From Desmodesmus armatus (lineage: Eukaryota > Chlorophyta > Chlorophyceae > Sphaeropleales > Scenedesmaceae): a stretch of DNA of 64,000 bases. The DNA is taken from NCBI GenBank assembly GCA_007449985.2, contig VIIQ02000587.1:372001-436000 (forward strand), in the 5' to 3' direction. Of the stretch, positions 24,401 through 35,843 are shown one piece after another. Within the stretch, counting starts at the first letter, position 1, and the number at the start of each line of letters is the position of its first letter. The notes beneath the pieces were generated by a model. That model was not told the DNA's origin, searched no databases, and worked only from the letters and a program-made list of their open reading frames with translations. The translations under genes and the position numbers were made by a program.

Positions 24401-27000
24401 TGAGTTTGAGTTTGTCCCGTGCCTGCTGTATGACCCTCCAGGGGTTGGCTCCCACACGGTCAAGCTTGTTGACAAACACAACACGAGGTACACTGTAGCG
24501 ACGCATCTGACGGTCAACTGACAACACACAATGCAGCACAGCACAGCGCATAGCAGTCAGACACCAAGCAGTTAGCAGGCCAGCACACAAATGTGGGTAC
24601 TGGAACAGGACTTTGCCAGCACATAGAAAAGCGGTGTGATGGTAGTTGTATCCAAGGCAGTAATGCCAAGCACTGCCCAAGGCTGAGAAGCACAAGGGAC
24701 AGGCTGCTAATGTTTGTGGCTATCTGCGGCTGCTGCTGTGCAAGCACTTGGAGAGCATCTGAACAAAATTTGAAGGTGCTGGGCCGTGTAAGTAGCTGTA
24801 TTGCTAAGCCGCCACCAGCACGCCCTGCGTCACTGCCTGGTGTAGCTGCTGCCCTGTGCTCCTGCAAGTGCCGCCACAGGCCGGGCAGCCCCTGTGGAAA
24901 GAGCCATGCCATCTCGGCTGCTCCGTTTTTCAGCTGCATCGCTGCACCGCTGCAACCGCAGCCTTGCAGCCAAGGCCACTGTCGCTGACATTGCTGCTCA
25001 AACCGTGCTGCTTCAGCATCATTTGCAGGTGAAATCCTGCGGAGCCGCCACTGTGTGACCAGTGCTTGCAGCAGGCTGCTCACCAGTGATGGACTGGCTC
25101 TGCACTCCACCCACTCCGCAAAGCAGCAGCACAGCACCATCCAGCACACGCAGAGCACGCTCCACCTGCAGGACACAGCACAAACACAACCACGCACAGC
25201 CATGTGGCATGGCATAGCAGGCACACAGCAGCAGATGGATCCGATGAGTGGCCCAGCCCCAGCACAACAATTCTGACTTCAGCGGCTGGATGTGCGCTCG
25301 ATTTGCCACCAGCAACCCCCTATTCAGGAGGCATGTTGAAAGTACCTGGCCGGCTGGTCCACAAGGCACTGTATGTGCAGACCAGCGCGCATGCACTTCT
25401 TGCAGCCCAACACATGTCCACTGTATGACCCAAACCAGCCTCAACCCCATGCAGCTAAGCTATGCAACATGCTGTCAGCGAGCGGGGCAGTGTGCACGCA
25501 CAACAGATGTCTGCGCCAGGCCCTCCCTGACCCTACAACCATAGTGTGCGCACACATGGGGCAGCTCAACACGCCCACCCCGCCCTCCTGTACCCCATGC
25601 CACCTAGCCAGTCCAGCAACCAAGCAGGCCAGCCAGCAGCCAGGCAGTCAGTCAGCCAACCAGCCAGCCAGCCAGCCTGCCCGCAGTCAACCAGGCCAGC
25701 CAGCTACCTATTTAGCCAGCCTGCCAGCCAATTATGCAGTCAGTCTGCCAGCCAGGCAGCCAGCTAGACAGTTGGCCAGCAGCTATTGAGCCAGCCTGCC
25801 AGCCAGTCATGCAGTCAGTCTGCCAGCCAGGCAGCCAGCTAGGCAGTTAGCCAGCCTGCCAGCCAGTCATGCGTCAGCCAGCCAGCCAGCCAGGGCGCGC
25901 ACCTCTATGGTGAAGTCCACATGGCCTGGTGTGTCAATGATGTTGATCTGCTTGTCCTTCCATGTGCAGTAGGTTGCTGCTGACTGTATGGTGATGCCCT
26001 TCTCCCTCTCAAGCTCCATGCTGTCCATCTTGGCACCCACACCGTCCTTGCCACGCACCTGTGCACATGGATTTTCATGGGAGAGTGGCTGAGTGAGTGA
26101 GTGAGTGAGAGAGTGAAGGAGGGAGGGAGGGAGGGAGGGAGGGAGGGAATGAGGGAATGAGGGAGGGAGGGAGGAAGGAGGGAAGGAGGGACTCCCTCCT
26201 TCGGAAGGAGGGAGGGAGGGAGGAAGGGAGGGAGGGAGGGAGGGAGGGAGAGAGGAAGAGGGGGGGTCAACGTCATTTGGGAGGGGGGAGCAACAGCACA
26301 CAGAACATGCTGATATGACACACAGCCCATAGTTGGCACAGCAGGTGGTTGAGGCAGATATGGGAGGTGAGTACTCGGATTTGTGTCAGCTGCTGTGGGA
26401 GTGCGTGACTAGGCTGTGCGTGTGTGTGTGTGCAGTTGGGACACAGCACACCACTTGCTGCACAGGCACCTGGCTGCTGGCTGTTGGGAGGGAGGCTGCA
26501 ATTATTGTCCAGCATGCCTCAAGAAGGTGCCTGCCTTGTTTCATTTGGCAGGTGCAGAGGGTATGACAGGTGCTGCACTTGCTGTCAAAATCACGCATAA
26601 CAATTGTCACCAGGCTGAGGTAGCTGCAGGTTGGACATTTGCCAATTGCACATGCCAGTACATGCAACTGCTGCTGCCAATGATTCACCTCGTGTATGTC
26701 CTTGATTTTTCCTGTATAGAACAGGATGCGCTCTGTGGTGGTGGTCTTGCCAGAGTCGATGTGTGCCGAAATACCGATGTTGCGGATATCTTTCAGCGTC
26801 TGCTGCTCCTTTTCCGTGACCTGCCGCAGCGCATGCTGCTGCCTCACGATCTGCAGCATCTGGGTGACACCACCAAGCTGCGGCAGCAGCACCTGCTGCT
26901 GTTGTACATTGCATCCCTGTGCACAGCCTAGAACGGCTGTCTGGCGACGTAAGATACCTCCCAGAGCGCGGAAGGCGCTCCAGGAGGCTTGGGTGCCCAT
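18428..27000 (-). CDS. GFM1: Mitochondrial elongation factor G1 (translocase GTPase)
   Basis: mtEF-G1 drives ribosome translocation in mitochondria. GTPase motifs are in order: G1 [19 protein letters not shown] (first exon, about 26690-27000), switch [10 protein letters not shown] and G3 DTPGHVDF (25903-26060), and G4 VNKLDR (24380-24500). Domain II/III exons follow, with [20 protein letters not shown] (about 20750-20815), then [19 protein letters not shown] (about 20105-20170), domain [13 protein letters not shown] (about 19830) and domain V, ending [10 protein letters not shown]...HAPV with the stop at 18428-18430. The [20 protein letters not shown] combination is the mitochondrial EFG1 type rather than EFG2 or plastid EF-G. 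The N terminus before DIRNIG is about 70 residues with scattered Arg and no early acidic residues, which fits a presequence. I count about 15 exons. Introns are loaded with tandem repeats, but the coding exons look intact. Confidence 0.95.
20189..20217. repeat. (CAG)n / (CTG)n tract at a splice acceptor of EF-G1
   Basis: Read on the minus strand this is an uninterrupted CTG run ending in CAG directly before the exon that encodes [15 protein letters not shown]. The repeat therefore occupies the place of the polypyrimidine tract and acceptor. Confidence 0.8.
20327..20374. repeat. 16-bp tandem repeat, three copies
   Basis: The units 20327-20342, 20343-20358 and 20359-20374 follow CAYTTCACGTTGCCTG. 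The third copy has two changes near its end. It lies in an EF-G1 intron. Confidence 0.8.
22101..22392. repeat. 37-bp tandem repeat (minisatellite), about 8 copies
   Basis: The unit starts AAGCCACAAGCAGCGTGTTG and recurs every 37 bp (starts at 22101, 22138, 22175 and on). Variants alternate between GCCACAAGCAG, GCCATAAGCAG and GCCATTATCAG. It lies in an EF-G1 intron. Because 37 is not a multiple of 3, it generates long spurious frames on the plus strand. Confidence 0.95.
23666..23736. mobile_element. Dispersed repeat copy 2 (SINE- or introner-like)
   Basis: This matches copy 1 at 13648-13713 in the same orientation. It lies about 20 bp behind the donor of the EF-G1 exon that ends near 23756. 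An upstream GGGGTACA is also shared by both copies. Confidence 0.5.
23927..24112. repeat. Intronic direct duplication
   Basis: The CACACAGAGCAGACATACACAG block at about 23949-23971 recurs with one or two changes at about 24078-24100, roughly 130 bp away, in an EF-G1 intron. Confidence 0.6.
25615..25895. repeat. CAGC/CAGT-type degenerate tandem repeat
   Basis: This is an array of CCAG/GCCA quartets with a higher-order unit of about 62-75 bp (AGCCTGCCAGCCA starts near 25717, 25791 and 25852). It lies in an EF-G1 intron directly behind the donor of the exon at 25903-26060. Confidence 0.8.
26091..26267. repeat. Polypurine (GTGA)n/(GGGA)n tract with central palindrome
   Basis: About 175 bp are almost pure purine on the plus strand. 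They are interrupted once at 26191-26202 by a pyrimidine block that makes a near-perfect palindrome (CTCCCTCCTTC, one G, GAAGGAGGGAG; 26192-26214). The tract lies in an EF-G1 intron on the acceptor side of the exon at 25903-26060. Confidence 0.85.
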
Positions 27001-27840
27001 CTGACGATGTATATCTGTTCACCGCCCACGATCTACTGTTGGTATTGGTTGGTGGCTAACTGTGGTGCATGGCCCAGGAGTCGTCTCAATCAGCATGATC
27101 AAGCATCCAATTGCACCTGAGCTAGTTGTAAGTCTAGTGTACATCGTTTGCGTCTCTGTACGTAATTGGGTGGAACCGCCCAGCGAGGCGATCGCGGAGA
27201 ACTTGGAAGTGTATTGTCTGTCGGTGGCAATATTACCTTACAAAAGCACTTTGTTTCATCAAGTTGTGGTTGTTTCCTGCAGATGATACCCAGATGGGGT
27301 ATCATCCTTGTACTTAGGTGACCAACAAGTAGGCAAGTACAAGCAGGCTGCAGATGAGCAGCAGATGGCACCTTACAAGATCCGATCAGCCTGGGGTACG
27401 AACCCACCATGCAACACACCACCCCAAGGCCTCATCATTGCCAGGCATGCCTGGCTTGATAGATCGAGGCAAGGAAACCCATCCTGCCATCACACCCACA
27501 CTCAGCACCTGAGTGAAAAGCAAAGTTGAGTAAGGAGCACAGCCAGCCTTTACCAGATTTTCATTTTGCAAAATGCCTATCAGCAACTGCTGCACTAGGC
27601 ATCCCAGCCCCTCACAAGCTGGTGAGCTTGCCACTGCCAAAACTGCCAACCAATACGGTGACCCACAAACCATCCCCACCACAGACATGCATGTCCCGTC
27701 ACTTGTGGTGGACCACACACCCTACTTGAAGATACCAGCACACTGTGCACCACATCCCCTGACTACACCCATTCTGACACTCTCGGTACGACCCTCACTG
27801 GCACAACCATCACTGTCACGGACTACCCCCATCACAGCTG
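27001..27840. other. Intergenic region between EF-G1 and the OPR-like gene
   Basis: This holds the EF-G1 promoter and 5' UTR near 27001 and the 3' UTR of the OPR-like gene. TTACA (TGTAA on the minus strand) near 27236 and 27372 are possible poly(A) signals of the OPR-like gene. No gene was recognised. Confidence 0.45.
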
Positions 27841-30800
27841 CTACTGCTGCCATGAACTGCCCCAGCCTGCCTGCACAAAGCGCCCCCCTTCAGCCATTGC
27901 TGCCGGCCCCGCCGCTGCCCAGCTGTGACCCCAAGCAGCTGCCGGCAAGCTGGTAGTGTCTGGCTGAACCACCACAGCAGCACCAACAACTGCTGAAGCC
28001 TGACTGGCTGCAGGGCTCGTATCTGTGCTGCTGTTACTGCTGCTATTGCTGTTGCTGAGGTTCCGACTGTTGCTAGTAGCCGTGGCAGCAGGTGGTGACA
28101 TGTCCACAGCAGCTGCCGGAGGGCCTTCAAAAGCAGCAGCCACTGCAGCGGTAGCAGGTGCAGGTGGGTCACCAGCAGCACCTGGCTGCAAGCTGCTCTC
28201 TCCACCAGTCACCACACCGCTGCTGCCACTGCTGCTTGCATCAATGCTGCTGCTGCTGCTGCTGCTGCCGTTGCTGTCACTATCGGAGCTGCTGGCTGTC
28301 GGCACAGGTGGTGCGGGTCGTGCAGTGGGCCGCAGCAGCTGCCTGCTGTCCAGCTTGCGAGCAGGAGCAAGCCCCGCAGGAGTGCTGCTGCTGTTGCTGC
28401 TGCTGCCGCTGCCTGCAGCCCCCACAGCAGCTGCTGCTGCCCCATCAATGCTGCTCCGAGGTGAAGCTGGGTCACTCACGCTCCCAACAGGGCTTGTGCT
28501 GACACTGCTGTAGCTGCCCACACTGCTGTAGCTGCTGCTCGCATAGCTGCCGACCCCAGCAGCAGCAGCTGCTGCCCGCCACTGCTCCTCCTCCTCCTGC
28601 TGGCGCTGCTGCGCGTACTGCTGCTGTATCAGCTGCTGCTGCCGCCACCAGCCCAGCAGGCGCATGAAGTGCTGCCGGCGCTGCAGGCGTCTCATGCTGT
28701 TGCCTCGCAGGTGGTGGGGGTAGCTGAGCTCCCTTCGAGCTCCCACCCTCTGCTGCCGTTGCTGCTGCTGGTCAAGAGGTGCCCTTGCTGCCGGGACGTG
28801 CAGTTGCTGTGTGCTAGCAGTACTGTCAGTGTGGCTGCTGTGCCTCCCAGGAATGTACTGCACCACCAGTGGCTGCCTCCAGGTCTTCACCAGCGGTGAC
28901 TGAAGTGACACGAGTGCATCCTGGATGGCTGTAGCGGTCTGTAGGCTGAGTGAGGATGACCGCTGCTGCTGCACTGCATGTGCCAGCATCTGCTGCTGCC
29001 ACTCTTCCGGCGGCTGCCACCCCAGCACAGCAAAGGCCGCCAGCGCAGCAGCGATCTGTTGCGGCCGCCACTGTGGCAGCTGCTGCAGGCTACACCTGCA
29101 CCAGTAGCCATACCAGCCAGGCTTAATAACACCGGCTGCAGCAGCGGCTGCTGGATCCCGCCCCGTCTTGACGCGCACGAACTTTGCTGCAACAACAGCT
29201 GCTTTGCCAACAGCCCCTGCCACAGCCCGGCGGGTCAGGACCCCATTGCTGCTGCTGCTACCACTGCTGCCTTGCTGCTGGGTCGCAGCAGCAGCAGCTA
29301 CCTGGCGCGCGACAGCTGCTGCAGTGTACGACCTGAAGTTGAGCCACCGCAGCTTCCGCCGCCGCTTGTTCCTCAGCTGCTGCTCAACCTCCGACTGCTG
29401 CTGCTGCTGCCGTGGCTGCCGCCTGCCTTCCAGCTGCTGCTGCTGCATGCTGTCTGCCCCAGGACCCAACAGCACAGCAGCCTGCAGCACTTGCAACTGT
29501 CTGTGAGGGCTCAGCTGCTGTAGCTGCCCCTGAGCTGCTGTTGCATCCACCAGCTGCATCAGCAGCACCTCTAAAACCTCCTCGTCTGCTACAGCCCTAA
29601 GCCCCAGCTGCCCTAAACCCCACAGCCCGTCTGCCACATCAGCAGCTGTCCATGCCTCAACCTGCCGCACTGCTGCTGCTCCTGCCGCACGCAGCCATGG
29701 GGTGTTGACCGGACACGACAGGGTTGCAGAACTGTACAGCATGAGAGCCAAGCTCCGAGGCGGTATCACTGCCGACGCCAGCTGCTGTGCCACAACACGG
29801 GACCATGCCCCGAGCCACTGCATGTGGGGCTTCTGCCTCAGCACAGTGAGAGCCCAGCCGCAGGATGCTAGCTGCTGAGGAGCCATCTGCTGCAGGACAG
29901 GTTCGCTGTGCTGAGCCCATGCGTCCAACCAGCTGCTGCCGGGGTGGTACCCCAGCACAGCCAGCGCCCACAGGACAGCGCTGAGGTAGGCAGGGCTGGC
30001 ACTGGAGAGGGGCAGCTGCGGAACAACCTGTTGCAGCCACTGCAGCACCTGCTGCCGCTCTTGCTGCCGTTCCTGCTGCAGAGACGATAACGGCACCAGC
30101 TCCTGCAACTCCTGCTGCCGCTGCTGGTACTGGTCCGTGCCGCTCGGCTGTGCTGGCAGCAAGCCGTCCCGCTGCTGCTCCTGCTCCTGCTGTGGATGTT
30201 GCTGAAGCAAGAGCAGCTCCTGCTGCCGCTGGACCTTAGCAACACCAACCAGCAGCGACATCATGCCGGGGCCCAGCTGCTGCTGCCTGTGCTGGTGCTG
30301 GGCTTGCTGCAGGACAGCAGGCAGCAGCCCATGCGGTAGCGGCACCTGCACTGCAGCGGCAGCACACAGCAGCTGCGCTAGCTGCCGAGTGCTGCAGCTG
30401 CTTAGGACTGCCGGCACCGCCTGCAACAACTGCTCCACGCGCTGCACACCCTCCCTGCTGCCTGTAGCTGCAACTGCAGCTGCAGCCGCTGCCACTTCTG
30501 CAGCTGTAGGCCGGCCAGCTGCAGCTGCTGTGGCTGCCGCGCGTGCAGCCGCTGCTGCTAGCCGTGCGCGAGCTGCCTGCAGTGCAGCAGCTCCTAAAGC
30601 AGCAACACCTGGCAAGTCCTGCAGTACCCTCAGCGCCCGAGCAGCTGTCACCCCTGACATGCCATCGGCTTTCTCAACAATTGCAGCCTGCCACGCCATC
30701 AGCCACGGCACCGGCGCCCTAAACCGCAGCAGCGTCATCGCCCAGCCCAACGCACAAAGCTGCTCTGCTGAGAACACCCCTAGCCTGTTGCCCGTGTCTG

Positions 30801-31516
30801 CACACAGCCCCTGCAGCCAATGGCCATCAGCACTACTGGTGCTGCTGCTGCTGTGTGACAGGCCCCACCCCGCGCTGCTGCTGACTGCGACTGCCTGCTG
30901 CTGCTGCCGCAGCAGCGCCAGTGCGCAGCAGGCATCGACAACAGCGACGGCGTCACTACTGCTGGCTAAGGGTCTACTGCTGAGGGCCTGCAGCCAGACC
31001 TGCAGCGTGTCATCCTGCGGTATGTGCTGTATGCGTGCCAAGCTCAACAAAGTGCTGCCAATGGCTTGACTGCTGAAGCCGTGTAGCCGCCCAACCTGCG
31101 CCAGCAACAACTGGTCTATGCAGTCGGCTTGCTGCTGCCGGTGCCGGTGCTGTTGCTGCTGTTGCTGTTGCCGCCCGTGTGAGGCTTGCTGCTGCCGGTG
31201 GTGGTGCTGCGGGTGCTGCAGCTGCTGCGGCTGTGACTCCTGTGCATGGCGAGGCTGGCACTTGATGTGTGACAGCCCCCACAGCAGGTTTGACACCTGC
31301 TGATCCGTCAAGCTGTCAGCACGGACAGCCAGCTGCTGCAACACCACTGCCGCAGCTTCCTCCTGCATCCTGAGTGACAGAGCGCCCGCCCCCCACACCA
31401 GTAGAGACAGATGCTGGCTGCTGGTGTGCTCTAGCCCGGGAGTACCAAGCTTCAGCAGCAGCCTACCACAATGATGTACCACACCCCACACCTTGCTTTG
31501 TCTGCTGCTGCTGCTG

Positions 31517-31554
<38 letters not shown>

Positions 31555-33000
31555 TGATTGCTCCTGTGGATGAGGTGACACAGCCTGCTGACCATGCTGC
31601 TGCTGCTGGTGCTGCTGGTGGAGCTTGCCTAGGGCCCACATGCAGTTGACAAGGGACTGGTCACTCAGCTGCAGCTGCTGCCAGTCTGCAACCCCAGAGC
31701 TGGCCTCAGCAGCAGCAGCCCGTTGCAGCCAGCTCTGCAGGCTCAGCAGGGCTGGAAGGCTGGGCTGCTGCTGCAGCTGCACACACGCCCACAGAGCGTT
31801 GGACACCACCTGCCCATCACCGGCCAAGCTGCACTGCTGCCCCCCTCTGCTGCCCGCTGCTGCTGCCACCCGCTGCAGTGCTGCTGACAGCAGCTGGTCG
31901 ACCCAATCACTGCTAGGGCCCAACCTGCTGCTACTGCCGCTGCTGCCCCTGCTGCTGCTCCTGCCGCCGCCACTACTGCTGCTGCCTTCACTGCTGCTCA
32001 GGAGCTGTGCCAGTGCCCACAGAGCGCTGGACACACTCTGTGGCTGCCAGGCAGGGTCCTCCGGCCTGCAGGCCTGCAGCATGGCAGCATACCAGCTCTG
32101 CAGCCAGGCCTGTGGGGGCACATGCTGCAGCTGCACCAGGCCCCACAGGGTGTTTGACAGCTGCTGCGCGTCAAACTGCTGCAGGAGAGGTTCACTGGTG
32201 CTGCAGAACTGCTGCAACCAACTGCTGGATGGCTGTGCCAGTGCGCGCAGCTTGGCGACAGCCCACAGGCAGTTTGCTAGCCCGCGGACGTCGTAAGACT
32301 GCAAGTGGCTGTCTAGCAAAGGCAACAGCGACAACTGAACAAAACCTTGCAGGTCGTGCTGTGCCTGCTGCTGTAACTGCTGTGCGGCCATTACAGACTG
32401 CTGCTGCTGCTGCTGGTGTGGTGACAGCTGGGCTAGGTGTGCAAGCAAGGCAGAGCTGTGTCGCCAGTTGAGCTCACTGCCGTGCTGCAACACCAGCTGC
32501 TGCAACTCCTGCCAGCTGCCCGCTGCTTTCAGCTGCCGCATTATGGCGGCACCTGTCAGCTGTTGGTTGGGGCCAGGGTGCTGTGGTGCAACGCAGCTGC
32601 TGCGGTTGTGCTGGCTGCTGCCCTTGCCATTGCCGCCTACTGCAGGTGTGCGCTGCTGCGACTTGCTGCTTGACTGGCTGGCTGGACTGCTGCTGACGTC
32701 AACGGCTTGCAAGCCGCTGCCACCCGTTTGGCTCTCCTGATTGCTGCTGCTGCTGCTGCTGGATGGCTCGCGAGTTGCTGGCTGCACAGACCGCCACAGC
32801 GGCTGCTGCGGCTCTTGCTGCTCCAAGCTGGGACTGCTGCATGTGCCGCAGCTATCACCATTGCCTGTGGTAGCTGCTGTGGCAGCAGGTGACTGCTTGG
32901 CTCTGGCTGCATGTGTGGTGTTGCTGCTGCAGCTGTAACTGTTCAGTTGGGCTGCTGCTCTGCTCCTCTGTGTCCTTGAAGCCTGTGCACAACAAAACAA
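27841..33000 (-). CDS. OPR-like (octotricopeptide-type) repeat protein, probably an organelle RNA-binding factor
   Basis: A single uninterrupted frame of 1719 codons. It contains at least a dozen helical repeats of about 38-40 residues with the pattern L(A/S)N.LW(A/G)L..L followed by PPxxWLQ: for example LSNTLWGLVQLQHVPPQAWL, LSAVLWALAVLGYHPGSSWL, LASCGWALTVLRQKPHMQWL, VADGLWGLGQLGL and AFAVLGWQPPEEW. This is the chlorophyte OPR pattern; known members stabilise or activate specific chloroplast or mitochondrial mRNAs. The repeats are separated by Gln/Ser/Ala runs, including about 18 Ser-type codons at 31500-31553, and the C-terminal ~350 residues are Ser/Ala-rich and look disordered. I see no RAP domain. 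The first Met of the frame is 33000, but a TGTGCACAG acceptor sits just inside it and good donors lie upstream at about 33131 and 33362, so a short 5' exon with a targeting peptide is likely. Confidence 0.75.
31500..31553. repeat. (CTG)n trinucleotide repeat within a coding region
   Basis: About 18 near-perfect triplets in the OPR-like gene encode a Ser run on the minus strand. Confidence 0.9.
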
Positions 33001-33936
33001 TCACAAGACATCAGGTTTTTGCTGCAACAAAGTATGGAGCACAAGCATGCCTTGCTGCAGCAGCCAGACCTAAGAACTGACACTCAAAAAACCTCACACA
33101 CAAGGGTGACCCACTCCCATCACCACACCTACCTGTGATGGCTGGTGCGTTATGCAGATCGTTCGCCCTGCAGCAGCTGCAGCAGCACCTGTGCAAGCAA
33201 CAGGCCAGACATTGTGAGCACCAGCCTGGCAGCAGTGCGGAAGGATACTGCACCTGGCTGGGGGCGGCAGCTAAACAACAGTGCCAGGTGATCAGGCACC
33301 ATGGTGCATCAGCTGATGCATACAAATGCCCATATAAGACATCACAGAGACTGCAGACTGCCTACCTGGCATCGCATGCATCGCATGGCCCCACAAGACC
33401 AGCTCTGCTGATGTGTGGCTCTGCTGTCAGCCCTCCAACGCGCGAGTGCTGCCTCTTTACGCGCGACTGACCACAAATTCAACTGTTTACGACGTTTATG
33501 TACAGCAATTGTATTTGGCACGTGCCCTTGCGCACACAGAAGTGAGACTGGTGCGCAGCAGTTTGACAGCAGGTAACAAGGCACACACGCTAATCCTAAC
33601 TATCCATTTACCGAAGGATGGTGCGGACGTCACAATGAGCTGAGCTGATGGCCAACTTGGTGGCCCACCCAGAATGACTGAATTTGACTACAGGTTTTTC
33701 CCGGTCGAGGTGCAATCTGATCGTCAAAAGCATTGTCTGAACGGACGATGTGATCGATTGGTGGCTTAATGAAGTCCTCTGGCGACTATCACGTGGGGTT
33801 GATCTATGCTGTTGTGTGGCCATAGCTGTGGGGACGTGAACCAGGGGCCAGTTCGGGACAGTAACCCTGTTCCCAACACCATGTAACGCCACACACACTG
33901 CCAGCACGGTTGGTGCAACTGCAGTGTATTCCAAGG
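33001..33936. other. Upstream region of the OPR-like gene and 3' flank of the next gene
   Basis: Minus-strand donors CAG|GTAGGT near 33131 and CAG|GTAGGCAG near 33362 suggest one or two 5' exons, possibly untranslated, of the OPR-like gene. I could not find a start codon that joins it in phase. The rest, about 33590-33936, shows nothing recognisable. Confidence 0.4.
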
Positions 33937-35417
33937 TCAGCTGCTGCTTCGCCTTAGCCGATCTGCTGCAACTGCAGAGGCCAGTGCTTCCTGCAGGAGC
34001 CGCTCCCCCTGCTCAGCACTGCGCTGCCGCGCAACTGTGAATTCTGACAGCAGCCTGCGCACTGTGGCACTGCCGCCTGCTGCCACGGTGCGCCTCTTTT
34101 TGATCTTGCATGCTTCCCAGGGTTGCTGCGTGGCGAGGTCAGTGCACACAAACAAATGTGTTGGCGCCTGCCATCTTGTACTGACAACATTGGCAGTAGT
34201 CACATGTGCTTCAATGCTGCGGCAAATTGCAGCGCATCCAAACATTGTTGTGCTGCATGCCACCAGCCTGCAGGCAGATAAGCTCTTGCTAACGGCCCAA
34301 CATTTAACTTACCGAGAGGGATATCGGCACCAGCTCCGTGTCTCCCGCTGAGGCATCGTACACTGCTCCCACCACCTTCCCTGCCAGGTCGCCATCAAGC
34401 CGCACATACCACTCGCCCTCTATCAAGGTCACGGCCTTGATCTGCGTCTCAATGATGTCTTCAAACACCTGCTCATCCTTGAACCTGCAGGACACAAGCA
34501 GTGAGGAGCCAGCTGCTGGGTGCATGTACGGCGCTACCACTGCACACCTGAGCACCTGAAGCGCACGCATCCCCACCTAGCACAGTGTGAAGCAACATGG
34601 GAGCAGCTAGGCGTAGCACCTGGTTGCCGTGACATGTACACTGCTGCATGTGATTGTGGCTCACCAGCACAGCGGCGGCAGTCCCCGTGTCTGCCTGAGC
34701 TCGTCCCGCATGCACAGGTTCCAGCTGACCTGGGCCCTAAGCGTGCCAGGGCTGAGGCTGGGGTGGCCTGTGAAGTCAGCGCTGAGGGTCACTATGACCT
34801 TGGTGGTGTTGGGGTTGAGCCCGCAGTCTGCCTGGCAGCCAAAGGGGCCCCATGCAGGGCCCTCCCAGGGCACCTCACAGGTGCCGTCCCCACAGACAGG
34901 GTCCTTGTACACTGGCTTGACAAACTTGTTGCCTAGGTAGGCTAGCACTTGGTCAGCACTGGAGAATGTGATGTAGGGGGAGCCATCATCTGGCAGCAGT
35001 GCTGACTTCAGCGTCGCCACCACATCACCTGCTTTGAAGGAAGCGGCCTGCAGGACAGTCCGTTGTGCTTGTCAGTCGACATGTCGATGTGCTGCTGTTT
35101 ACCACTGCGCTGACCTCTGCTATTGCGTGGCAGTCACCAACCTGGAAATACAGGGCCAGCAGGTAGAGCGCCACAAACAGTGTGTACCATGTGACGTGGC
35201 GGTAGTTCCTGTATGTCTCTACAGACGTCGACACCTGCTCCTCTATGGCTGCTGCAACCTCCCTGTTGGTGGGGTAGCGCTCAGGGATGATCTGACCTTT
35301 GCTGTGCATCCACCGGCCGCTGGCATACTTTTCTGCAATGATGCTGCTGTCTGCCGCTGAGGTCCCTGCTGCTGTGCTGCCAGCATGGTCTGGTGAGGGC
35401 TCTTCCGGTGCTGCCAT
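33937..35417 (-). CDS. Single-pass membrane protein with polycystin-like Cys-rich ectodomain
   Basis: Four exons whose phases close exactly: 35142-35417, 34665-35047, 34313-34484 and 33937-34125 (1020 nt, 339 aa). The N-terminal 72 residues are soluble and have an ERYPTNREV-type motif. One membrane helix follows (about residues 75-92, WYTLFVALYLLALYFQ), then an ectodomain with VCGDGTCEVPWE...WGPFGCQADCG and HPSLSPG, then GEWYVRLDGDLAGKV. The tail is basic (KIKKRR) and helical. The CGDGxCE...FGCxADC module is, from memory, typical of volvocine polycystin/TRP channels and some receptor-type cyclases. Here the protein stops with no further membrane segments or pore, so it is not a channel by itself. 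Possibilities are an accessory or truncated polycystin, or an ectodomain receptor. The function is unknown. It diverges from the plus-strand gene at 35844. Confidence 0.7.
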
Positions 35418-35843
35418 GTCTTTGCAACAGACTGCAGGGTGTGTTGCTGTCTTTGTCTACTTTACTAGGTGGTGTAACCTGCCGATCTCAAGATTGGTGA
35501 GTGCCACAACAGCTTTTGGCGCCTTGCTGATGGCTGATGGGAGATTAGCCAAGGGGTCCTTGAACGCCACGGCTTCTGCGTGGTGCTTAATGGTGCTGAA
35601 GGAATTAGAGAAGCAAATCAAGCACCCACTGACGGTGTTTTCCCTCGTTCATGGCCCTGCCATGAATGCTGAGCCCTAGTGCAGGAAGGGCATTGGCCTT
35701 GATGTTTTGCATCAACGTGTATACCCTCAATGCTTCAAACGCATTCCATGGCCCTGTATGGCTACATCACACGCGGTTGAGCCAACAACAGAAACAGATC
35801 CCTGATTCTGACACAGCACAGGGCCTTGGGTCTGCTTCATCAG
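35418..35843. promoter_or_regulatory. Shared divergent promoter region
   Basis: 426 bp separate the start codons of two divergent genes, so it must hold both promoters and 5' UTRs unless one gene has an unseen 5' exon. No TATA box is obvious. A CAG acceptor-like end (35843) directly before the ATG at 35844 keeps an upstream exon possible. Confidence 0.4.

Noticed and set aside
25373..25789. Plus-strand Ala/Ser/Gln/Pro repeat frame
   Set aside because: It results from the CAGC-type repeat in an EF-G1 intron.
33011..33325. Minus-strand frame upstream of the OPR-like gene as its first coding exon
   Set aside because: The donor near 33131 is good, but joining it to the acceptor near 32985 in the OPR frame gives a frame with a stop and no Met, so it is left as a possible 5' UTR exon.
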